This document shows positions 58,211-64,000 of a DNA stretch of 64,000 nucleotides, piece by piece; the stretch's first letter is position 1, and each line of letters starts with the position of its first letter. The DNA comes from Rhizobacter koreensis (lineage in GTDB: Bacteria > Pseudomonadota > Gammaproteobacteria > Burkholderiales > Burkholderiaceae_C), in assembly GCF_013366375.1 (NCBI RefSeq), contig NZ_JABWMJ010000004.1:124001-188000 (forward strand), in the 5' to 3' direction. Below the pieces are notes generated by a model. That model was not told the origin of the DNA and searched no databases. It saw only the letters and a list, made by a program, of their open reading frames with translations. A program made the translations under genes and the position numbers.

Positions 58211-59160
58211 AGGTCGAGCACCAAAGTCTTCGAGCGCGAGCCCGAGCAGCAAACCATGATCGAGTCGTTGGCGCGCTTCTCGTCGTCCGACAGGTAGTCG
58301 TCGCGATGGTCCGGCGTGCCTTCGAGCACCGGGGTGCGGCAGGTCCCGCAGACGCCCGACGAGCACGAGTACTGCACCTCGACCTCGTGGTCGAGCAGCG
58401 TGTCGAGGATGGTCTTGCCGGGCTCGACGAGAAAGCGTTGGCCGCTCTTCTTCAGCACCACTTCGAAGCCGCCGCCGGTCGCGGCCTCGCTGGCGGCCGC
58501 GAAGCGCTCGACGTGCACCTGCGTCGGCGCGCGGCCGGCGGCGAGCGCGACGAACTCGTCGATCATGCGTGCCGGACCGCAGCAGTAGAGGTGCGCGTCG
58601 GGCGGTGCCTGCGCGATCACCGCGCGCAGGTCCAGCCGCGGGTCGCCGGCGCCGAGATGAAGGCTGACGCGCGACGGCGCGTCGCCGGCGAGCCGCTCGA
58701 CCGCATCGAGGAACGCCGCCTGCTCGCGCGAGCGCGCGGCGTAATGCAGCCGCCACGGGCGGCCGAGCTTCACGAGGCGGTGCAGCATCGAGACGATCGG
58801 GGTGATGCCGATCCCGCCGGCGACCAGCACCGCCGGCGCATCGGATGCGTCGAGCGCGAAGTCGTTGATCGGGCTGCTGGCCTGCAGCACGTCGCCGACG
58901 CGCGGCACGCCGTGCAGCCAGCGCGAGCCGCCGCGGCCGTCGCGGTCGAGCTGCACCGCGATCACGTAGCGATGGCGCTCGGCGGGGTCGTTGACCAGCG
59001 AGTAGCTGCGCACGCGCTGCTCCGGCAGGTGCAGGTCGACGTGCGCGCCCGCCGTGAACGGCGGCAGCACGCGGCCGTCGGCGGCGACGAGCTCGTACGA
59101 CGCGACGCCGTCGGCCTCGAGACGTATTTGGCGCAGGCGCAGCGCGAGGAGGTCAGGCAT
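58207..59160 (-). CDS. Phthalate dioxygenase reductase/VanB-type oxidoreductase
   Basis: A 317-residue electron-transfer protein. An FMN-binding ferredoxin-reductase-like domain comes first (RSYSLVNDPAERHRYVIAVQ), then the NAD site (VLVAGGIGITPIVSML) and YCCGPARMID. The C-terminal plant-type [2Fe-2S] domain has CSSGVCGTC and a fourth Cys about 30 residues on (MVCCSG). It passes electrons from NAD(P)H to the Rieske oxygenase encoded just upstream. ATG 59160 is six bases after the oxygenase stop. The subunit order matches two-component class I oxygenases of the phthalate and vanillate families. Confidence 0.92.
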   Translation of the reverse strand: MPDLLALRLRQIRLEADGVASYELVAADGRVLPPFTAGAHVDLHLPEQRVRSYSLVNDPAERHRYVIAVQLDRDGRGGSRWLHGVPRVGDVLQASSPINDFALDASDAPAVLVAGGIGITPIVSMLHRLVKLGRPWRLHYAARSREQAAFLDAVERLAGDAPSRVSLHLGAGDPRLDLRAVIAQAPPDAHLYCCGPARMIDEFVALAAGRAPTQVHVERFAAASEAATGGGFEVVLKKSGQRFLVEPGKTILDTLLDHEVEVQYSCSSGVCGTCRTPVLEGTPDHRDDYLSDDEKRANDSIMVCCSGSRSKTLVLDL

Positions 59161-59166
59161 CGGGGC

Positions 59167-60486
59167 TCAGGGCGTGTAGCCGAAGTCCTCGCCGACCCGC
59201 GCGGTCATCGGCAGCTTGCCGGCTTCCTGCCACGGCGTTCCGGCCGGCAGGGTCAGCGACACCGCTCTTACCATCCAGAGATCCGGGTCGTCGTGGCGCA
59301 CCGGCTTGATGCCATCGCTCGCCAGCTTCTTCACGCTGTCGAGAAGCAGGCGCCGCGTCATCGCGATGCCGGTGTCGCTGATGCCCAGGTTCTCCTTCGA
59401 GCGGTCGTAGATCGGCGCGACGCCCGACTGGCACGCGGCGTCCTGCACCCACAGGCCCGGCAGCCCCGAGAACCAGGTCTTGGTCTGGGCGTCGTAGTTG
59501 AAGAGGAAGCCGCTCTGCGTGTTGAACTTGGTCCAGTACTTGGCGAACGGTTCGGTCGGCGGTCGCGGCGCGTAGGCATGGCGGCTCGGGTGGCCGGTCT
59601 CGCGGCCGAGATGGCCGTCGACGAACACCTGGCGCGACTTCTCGTAGAACGGCGCCGCCGGCGTGTACGAGAACATGATGCAGAGCGTGTTGCAGTCGTC
59701 GATCGGCACCCAGGCGTGGCCGCTCAGCTCCGGGTAGCGCGACTGCGGCGGCACCAGCGTGTAGAACGGCAGCAGGAACTGGTTGACGCGCCAGTAGTGG
59801 GTCTCCGGGTCGAGCACGCGGCGCGACGCGATGCTCATGCCGAAGTCGCGGCGCTGGCACTCGAACACCGGCCGCAGGTCGCGCTTCTGCACCCAGTCGC
59901 TGATCGCGCCGCCCGCGTCGATGCGGCCGTGCAGGATGGCGGCGTGCGCCGAGTCGATCTCGCCCTCGACCGCCTGCAGCCAGTTGCACTCCTGGATGCG
60001 CAGGCTCACGTGCACGTTGGCCTCGGGCACCAGGTTCCATTCCATGTTCGGCAGCGGCGGCGGCGTGTCCTGGTCCTCGCCCATGTAGGCCCAGACCATG
60101 CCGTTGCGCTCGACGCACGCGTAGTGTTTGAGGCGGATCTTGTCCTTCAGGCGCGTGTCGGCCGGCTCGGCCGGCATGTCGAGCACGCGGCCGTCGGTAC
60201 CGAACTTCCAGCCGTGATAGACGCAGCGCAGACCGCAGTCCTCGTTGCGAGCGAAGACGAGCGGCGCACCGCGGTGCGGGCAGGCGTGGTCGACGAGGCC
60301 GATCGCGCCGCTGCTGTCGCGAAACGCGAGCAGTTCCTCGCCGAGCAGGCGCACGCGCTGAGGCTGGCCGTCGGGCGTGAGGTCGGCCGCCGGCAGGAAC
60401 GGCAGCCAGTAGAGCCGCATCAGCTGCCCCATCGGGGTCCCCGGGCCGACCCGGGTGAGGCGTTCGTTGTCTTCGGGACTCAGCAT
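59167..60486 (-). CDS. Rieske [2Fe-2S] aromatic ring-hydroxylating oxygenase, phthalate 4,5-dioxygenase-like
   Basis: A 439-residue terminal oxygenase. The Rieske ligands are Cys69 and His71 (CPHRGA) and Cys88 and His91 (CVYHGW). The mononuclear iron site shows EGEIDSAHAAILHG, with Asp-x-x-His-x4-His. Length and order match the phthalate 4,5-dioxygenase and related O-demethylase family of single-component alpha-only oxygenases. Expected reaction: dihydroxylation or demethylation of a substituted benzoate, with electrons from the reductase at 58207. ATG 60486 has GAGGAAG upstream. It heads the seven-gene operon; paired GntR boxes lie 73-106 bases upstream. Confidence 0.92.
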   Translation of the reverse strand: MLSPEDNERLTRVGPGTPMGQLMRLYWLPFLPAADLTPDGQPQRVRLLGEELLAFRDSSGAIGLVDHACPHRGAPLVFARNEDCGLRCVYHGWKFGTDGRVLDMPAEPADTRLKDKIRLKHYACVERNGMVWAYMGEDQDTPPPLPNMEWNLVPEANVHVSLRIQECNWLQAVEGEIDSAHAAILHGRIDAGGAISDWVQKRDLRPVFECQRRDFGMSIASRRVLDPETHYWRVNQFLLPFYTLVPPQSRYPELSGHAWVPIDDCNTLCIMFSYTPAAPFYEKSRQVFVDGHLGRETGHPSRHAYAPRPPTEPFAKYWTKFNTQSGFLFNYDAQTKTWFSGLPGLWVQDAACQSGVAPIYDRSKENLGISDTGIAMTRRLLLDSVKKLASDGIKPVRHDDPDLWMVRAVSLTLPAGTPWQEAGKLPMTARVGEDFGYTP

Positions 60487-60558
60487 CGGAGCTTCCTCAG
60501 CGTCGAGGGAGAGGTTCGCCGGCCGGGGGGGTGGGGGCGAGAGCCGGTAGAACCGGTG

Positions 60559-60592
60559 TGGTCCTACCAATCATAGATCATTGGTTGGACCA
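60559..60592. promoter_or_regulatory. Two exact GntR/FadR-type operators flanking a -10
   Basis: TGGTCCTACCA (60559-60569) and TGGTTGGACCA (60582-60592) are 23 bases apart start to start, about two helical turns. Read leftward, TATGAT (a 5/6 match to TATAAT) lies between them and touches the left box. The Rieske operon would start here. Such a pair could allow cooperative binding. Confidence 0.75.
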
Positions 60593-60633
60593 TGCAAGTG
60601 CCTTGTGGGCGTGTTTGAGCATTTTTCTTGCGG

Positions 60634-60679
60634 TTGACGGGTGCGATGGCCGACGCCAGAATGTTGATTGGTTCAACCA
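60634..60679 (+). promoter_or_regulatory. Sigma70-like promoter with exact GntR/FadR-type operator at the start site
   Basis: TTGACG (60634-60639), 17 bases and CAGAAT (60657-60662) precede the exact box TGGTTCAACCA (60669-60679). The geometry repeats that at 45030: the box starts six bases after the -10. It serves the rightward hotdog gene at 60805. Confidence 0.65.
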
Positions 60680-60804
60680 AAGGACCGCATGCTCCTTCTC
60701 CGCAAAGGCTTGCCATCCGCTCCAGCTGCCGCTTGGGCGGCCATGCGTGTGCTGAGCATGCGAACCCGCGCCGCGCCGCTGCGGCGCTGATCGACCGAGC
60801 CGCC

Positions 60805-61620
60805 ATGGATCTCGCGCGCCACTCGGCCAGCATCCCGTTCGTGCGGACGCTCGACGCGCGCTGGCTCGGCGACGACGCCAGCGGCATCAACATGCAATTG
60901 CCTCTGGCGCCGGCGGTGCGTGACGCGCAAGCGCCCGACCACATCGACCTGCGCGCCGCGATCGCGCTGCTCGACTACGCCGGCGGCGCGGCGGTCTACG
61001 CGGCGACCGCGTCGGCTGCGACGGCGACGATCGAGCTGCGCATCGACGTGCTCGACGCGCCGGCGGCCGGAGCCGACGCCTGGGTCGACGCCGCCGTCAT
61101 CGCGCAGGGCTGCGGCAGCGCGCTGGTGCACGGCGCGGCCGCGTCGAGCCCGCGCGGCGCGCCGTTCGCGCGCCTCGTGGGCCGCTACATCCTCGGCAGC
61201 GGCCCGGGGCAGGCGCCTGCCGACGCTGCGTATGCGGCGGCACGCGACGCAGCCGTCGCACGCTTCGCGTCGGCCGGCGCGGGCGACGCGTCGAGCTTCG
61301 ACGAGACGCTCGGCGCCCGCGAGGTCGAGGGCGACTGGTGCCTGCCGTTCGCCGACCGGCTGGTCGGTTCGGTCACCCTGCCGGCGTTCCACGGCGGGGC
61401 GATCGCCGCGGCGCTGATGACTGCGGCACGCGCGGCCGTCCCGGCAGCGACGCCGCTCGAGCTGGCGTCGCTCACGGTGCGTTACCTGCACGCGGCGCGC
61501 GGCGTCGCGACGAGCTGCCGCGCCCGCGTCGTCAAGAGCGGCCCGCGTGCGGCGTTCGTCGACGTCGACGCGGTGCAGGGCGACCGCACCGTCGCCGTCC
61601 TCCACGCGCTGTTCGGGTGA
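60805..61620 (+). CDS. Acyl-CoA thioesterase-like double-hotdog protein
   Basis: A roughly 271-residue protein that reads as two related hotdog halves. The first runs to about residue 120 (INMQLPLAPAVRDAQAPDHIDLRAAIALLDYAGGAAVYA). The second has FADRLVGSVTLPAFHGGAIAAALMTAARAAV and LTVRYLHAARGVATSCRARVVKSG, near a PaaI/thioesterase pattern. The His-Gly-Gly of the second half is the usual active-site region, and the first half lacks it. Role: hydrolysing or binding an acyl-CoA. The start is uncertain; ATG 60805 is used because the promoter and operator lie upstream and an earlier start at 60628 would include them. Confidence 0.7.
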   Translation: MDLARHSASIPFVRTLDARWLGDDASGINMQLPLAPAVRDAQAPDHIDLRAAIALLDYAGGAAVYAATASAATATIELRIDVLDAPAAGADAWVDAAVIAQGCGSALVHGAAASSPRGAPFARLVGRYILGSGPGQAPADAAYAAARDAAVARFASAGAGDASSFDETLGAREVEGDWCLPFADRLVGSVTLPAFHGGAIAAALMTAARAAVPAATPLELASLTVRYLHAARGVATSCRARVVKSGPRAAFVDVDAVQGDRTVAVLHALFG

Positions 61621-61659
61621 AGCTCGTGCCTTCCCGCCATGGATGGCTGAGGACCTGCT

Positions 61660-62445
61660 TCAGCGCGACGCGCCCGATGCGGCCGCGCCGCCGTCGACGG
61701 TGACGATGCAGCCGCTCATGTAGCTCGCGCGTGCCGACGCCATGAAGGCGACGACGTCGGCGATCTCGCGCGGCTCGGCGGGGCGGCCGAGCGGGAACGC
61801 CTGCATCAGCTCGACGTAGCGCTCGGCGTCGCCCCACTGCGTCTGCGCGCGGTGCCGCATCAACGCGACGATGCGGTCGGTCGCGACCGGCCCGGGGTTG
61901 ATGCCGAGCACGCGCACGCCGTCGTTCAGGCTCTGCCCGCCGAGCGATCGCGTGAACGCCATCAGGGCGGCGTTGCCGGTGCTGCCAGCGATGTAGGCGG
62001 CCGGCAGGCGCTCGCCGGCGGCGCCGATCACGTTGACGATCACGCCGCTGCGGCGTGCCTTCATGCGCGCGTAGACCTGCCGCGTGAGGTCGATCGTGCC
62101 GAACACCTTCAGCGACCAGCCGTGCCGCCAGGCCGCCGCGTCGACCTGCTCGAGCGTGCCCGAGGGAATGTCGCCCGCGTTGTTGATCAGCAGGTCGACG
62201 TCGCCGGCATCCGTGGCGAGGCGTTCGAGCTGGCTCGGGTCGCGCAGGTCGGTCGGGTGTGCGACGGCGCGGCAGCCGTGGCGCGCGTGCAGCTCGGCGG
62301 CGACGCGCTCGAGCGCGGCGCCGTCGCGCGCCGCGAGGTGCAGCGTCGCCACGCCTTCGGCAGCCAGCGCCGCGGCGACCGCGGCACCGATGCCCTTCGA
62401 CGCGCCGGTGATCAGTGCGCTGCGTCCTTCGAGGCCGAGGTCCAC
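61660..62445 (-). CDS. Short-chain dehydrogenase-family protein lacking the active-site Lys
   Basis: A 261-residue SDR-fold protein with TGASKGIG, NNAGD and the Ser region replaced by NVIGAAGERLP. The Tyr is present, but YxxxK reads YIAGS, so the Lys that lowers the Tyr pKa is missing. SDRs of this subgroup may be inactive as dehydrogenases or use another proton relay. GTG 62445 is preferred because AAGGAG lies before it. It follows the DUF6285 gene with a 10-base gap, forming a small leftward set with the kinase-like gene and the acyl-CoA synthetase. Confidence 0.8.
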   Translation of the reverse strand: MDLGLEGRSALITGASKGIGAAVAAALAAEGVATLHLAARDGAALERVAAELHARHGCRAVAHPTDLRDPSQLERLATDAGDVDLLINNAGDIPSGTLEQVDAAAWRHGWSLKVFGTIDLTRQVYARMKARRSGVIVNVIGAAGERLPAAYIAGSTGNAALMAFTRSLGGQSLNDGVRVLGINPGPVATDRIVALMRHRAQTQWGDAERYVELMQAFPLGRPAEPREIADVVAFMASARASYMSGCIVTVDGGAAASGASR

Positions 62446-62455
62446 GGCGTCTCCT

Positions 62456-62845
62456 TCATCGTGCGGACGGGTGCGGTGCGCCGGCCTCCGCATCGCCGAT
62501 CCAGTCGGGGTTGTTGACGCGCAGCGCGTCGGCGAGGGTGCGCTCGAGGTGCTCGAGCAGGCGCGGATCGTCGATCGCACGGGTCCCGTCGGCGATCCGC
62601 ACGGCGAGCTCGCGGCGCAGCGCCGGGACCTCGCCGGCGTGGCCGAGCAGCGCGCGGAGCCGTTCCCCCTCGGCCGCGTCGTGCGTTGCGCCCAGCTGCG
62701 CCTCGCGCCCGAGCGTGCGCAGCACGTTCGCCGCGACGCGGGTCTGGAAGCGGTGGTAGCCGGCGAGCGTCGGCAGCAGCTCCGATTCGAGGTAGTCGGC
62801 GACCGCACCGAGCAGCACCGCGGCGTCGGGGATCGAGCGGGTCAT
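62456..62845 (-). CDS. DUF6285-like small helical protein
   Basis: A 129-residue, helix-rich protein (DAAVLLGAVADYLESELLPTLAGYHRFQTRVAANVLRTLGRE) of a family usually encoded beside aminoglycoside-phosphotransferase-like genes in acyl-CoA catabolic clusters. No catalytic motif is evident. The ATG at 62845 overlaps the stop of the kinase-like gene by four bases, so it probably forms a functional pair with it. Confidence 0.75.
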   Translation of the reverse strand: MTRSIPDAAVLLGAVADYLESELLPTLAGYHRFQTRVAANVLRTLGREAQLGATHDAAEGERLRALLGHAGEVPALRRELAVRIADGTRAIDDPRLLEHLERTLADALRVNNPDWIGDAEAGAPHPSAR

Positions 62846-63837
62846 GCGACGCTCCGCGCGAGGGCGAGGAAGTCCCACAGCGGCTCCTCGAGACGACGCC
62901 CGACGGCGGCGAGCTCGAGGCTCGCCGGACGACCATCGGCGCGCGTGGCGAGGCCGCGCCGCACGCACGAGATCGCCCACTTGAGGTTCGAGAACGCCTC
63001 CCAGAAGCGCACCCGCTCGACGTCGACGCGGCCGCCGGCCGCCTCGTACGCGGCATACAGCTCGGCGCGGCTGCCGAAGCCGCCGACCTCGCCGGCCCCG
63101 CCGAAGCGCCAGGTGCGCAGGCACAGCACCGCGAGGTCCTGCATCGGGTCGCCGATGCGCGCGATCTCCCAGTCGAGGATGCAGGCGAGGCCCTCCGGCC
63201 CGACGATCAGGTTGCCCGTACGGAAGTCCGCGTGCACCACGCCCACGTCCCAGCGCCGCGGCAGGTTCGCGCCGACCCAGCGCAACGCATAGGCGAGCGC
63301 GGGGTCGCCCAGGTCGTGCTCGGCGAGCAGCGCGCCGTACGTCGCAAGCTCGTCGGCGGGCGAGAGGCGCTGCAGGAAGCCGAGGCCGCCCGGCGGCATG
63401 CGGTGGATGCGGGCGAGTGCCGCGCCACACTGCGCCGCGAGCCGCCGCCGCGCCGGCGCGAGCGCCGGGTCGTGCACCACCTTGCGGCCGAGCGTCTCGC
63501 CGTCGACGCGCTCGGTGATGGTGCCGTCGCCGAGCGCATCGTCGGGCTGCAGCACGTGGCGCACGACCGGCGCGGCAACGCCGGCGCGGCGCGCCGCGAC
63601 CATCAGCGCGGCGTCTTCGGCGGCGGCGAGCTTCGGCGGGCCGTGGCGGCGCGCCGGCAGTGCATCGACGGTCTGCAGGATGAGCCGGTCGACGTGTCCG
63701 GCGGCGTGCCAGTCGAACGACCAGGTGCGCTTGGTCGCGCCGCCGGTGACGCGCTGCAGCGAGCGCACTTCGCCGAGCGGGCTGTCGATGCGCCGCATCA
63801 CGCGGGTCAGGGCGCGCTCGACGTCGGCGGCGTCCAT
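62842..63837 (-). CDS. Aminoglycoside phosphotransferase-fold kinase-like protein
   Basis: A 331-residue kinase-like protein. The catalytic loop GVVHADFRTGNLIV has the HxDxxxxN pattern, and the metal-binding segment CILDWEIARIGDP has the DxE/D-x-D. Relatives sit in acyl-CoA dehydrogenase (ACAD10/11-like) clusters and phosphorylate hydroxyacyl-CoA species or small alcohols; an antibiotic-resistance role is unlikely in this setting. ATG 63837 is preferred over the adjacent GTG 63840. It lies 14 bases after the acyl-CoA synthetase stop, so the four leftward genes form one unit. Confidence 0.85.
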   Translation of the reverse strand: MDAADVERALTRVMRRIDSPLGEVRSLQRVTGGATKRTWSFDWHAAGHVDRLILQTVDALPARRHGPPKLAAAEDAALMVAARRAGVAAPVVRHVLQPDDALGDGTITERVDGETLGRKVVHDPALAPARRRLAAQCGAALARIHRMPPGGLGFLQRLSPADELATYGALLAEHDLGDPALAYALRWVGANLPRRWDVGVVHADFRTGNLIVGPEGLACILDWEIARIGDPMQDLAVLCLRTWRFGGAGEVGGFGSRAELYAAYEAAGGRVDVERVRFWEAFSNLKWAISCVRRGLATRADGRPASLELAAVGRRLEEPLWDFLALARSVA

Positions 63838-63851
63838 CACCGGTGCCGTGC

Positions 63852-64000
63852 TCAGATGCGGCGCCCGGCCGCCTTCCAGAACGGGTCGCGCAGGTGACGC
63901 TTGAAGATCTTGCCGCTGTCCTCGCGCGGCAGCTGCGCGTGGAAGTCGATGCGGCGCGGCACCTTGTAGTTGGCGAGGTGCGCCTTCAGGTAGCTGCGTA
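63852..64000 (-). CDS. C-terminal end of an acyl-CoA synthetase (AMP-binding family), partial
   Basis: The last 49 residues of a leftward gene that continues beyond the window. They read YLKAHLANYKVPRRIDFHAQLPREDSGKIFKRHLRD, the C-terminal domain of adenylate-forming ligases with the catalytic Lys in SGKI, followed by a short basic tail. The stop is TGA at 63854-63852. Together with the kinase-like, DUF6285 and SDR genes it suggests an activation and metabolism unit for a carboxylic acid. Confidence 0.87.
   Translation of the reverse strand, partial: RSYLKAHLANYKVPRRIDFHAQLPREDSGKIFKRHLRDPFWKAAGRRI

Noticed and set aside
62842..63837. Aminoglycoside resistance gene
   Set aside because: The kinase motifs are present, but the neighbours (DUF6285, SDR, acyl-CoA synthetase) place it with the catabolic APH-like proteins of acyl-CoA clusters.
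1..64000. CRISPR array, insertion sequence, prophage, tRNA or rRNA
   Set aside because: I saw no regularly spaced direct repeats, transposase or integrase frames, structural phage genes or recognisable tRNA/rRNA sequences. Short RNA genes could still be missed by eye.

Overview
The window is GC-rich DNA with very short intergenic gaps, frequent GTG starts and many 4-base ATGA/GTGA gene overlaps. Its eight solute receptors of the Bug/TctC family (Bordetella uptake gene) point to a betaproteobacterium of the order Burkholderiales. I see no rRNA, tRNA, CRISPR array, insertion sequence or prophage. The content is an accessory catabolic region built from CoA-thioester enzymes, short-chain dehydrogenases, crotonases, MaoC hydratases, family III CoA-transferases and Bug receptors.

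Layout. Positions 1-4800 hold the end of a charged protein, an MFS transporter, a chimeric remnant of a type I secretion/RTX locus and a glycosyltransferase. Positions 5100-17000 hold six Bug receptors interleaved with crotonases, SDRs, a MaoC protein and a 3-hydroxyisobutyrate-dehydrogenase-like protein. Positions 17000-26500 are one rightward block: flavoprotein, SDR remnant, EthD protein, acyl-CoA dehydrogenase, FAD aromatic hydroxylase, gentisate-type ring-cleavage dioxygenase, fumarylacetoacetase-family hydrolase, PrpF-family isomerase, and a GntR regulator with a long basic tail. Positions 26500-29800 hold an SDR, a CoA-transferase and an MFS exporter. Positions 29800-39400 are a mixed segment: a stop-interrupted gene, a hybrid histidine kinase, a decayed HD protein, NHL and yellow-type beta-propellers, a serine hydrolase lipoprotein, a LysR regulator and a TauE-like permease. 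Positions 39500-53400 return to CoA chemistry: oxidoreductase, CoA-transferase/racemase, PEP-mutase-type lyase, NUDIX, a second tailed GntR, a frameshifted CoA-transferase remnant, a Bug receptor, a NUDIX-MBL fusion, a thiolase/DUF35 pair, SDR, crotonase and MaoC. Positions 53500-60500 are a leftward seven-gene operon: Rieske oxygenase, reductase, GntR, Bug receptor, CoA-transferase, thiolase-like protein, DUF35. The right end holds a hotdog protein, an SDR, DUF6285, a kinase-like protein and the end of an acyl-CoA synthetase.

What ties it together is a DNA motif rather than a gene. The palindrome TGGTNNNACCA occurs exactly twelve times by my reading, always between genes, and seven more times with one mismatch. 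It sits at or next to the promoter of nearly every catabolic unit. It matches the operator type of the FadR/PdhR/LldR branch of GntR regulators, and three GntR-family regulators lie in the window, two of them with unusual Ala/Lys/Arg-rich tails. I infer one dispersed regulon for uptake and CoA-dependent breakdown of organic acids or aromatics. The substrates cannot be read from the sequence.
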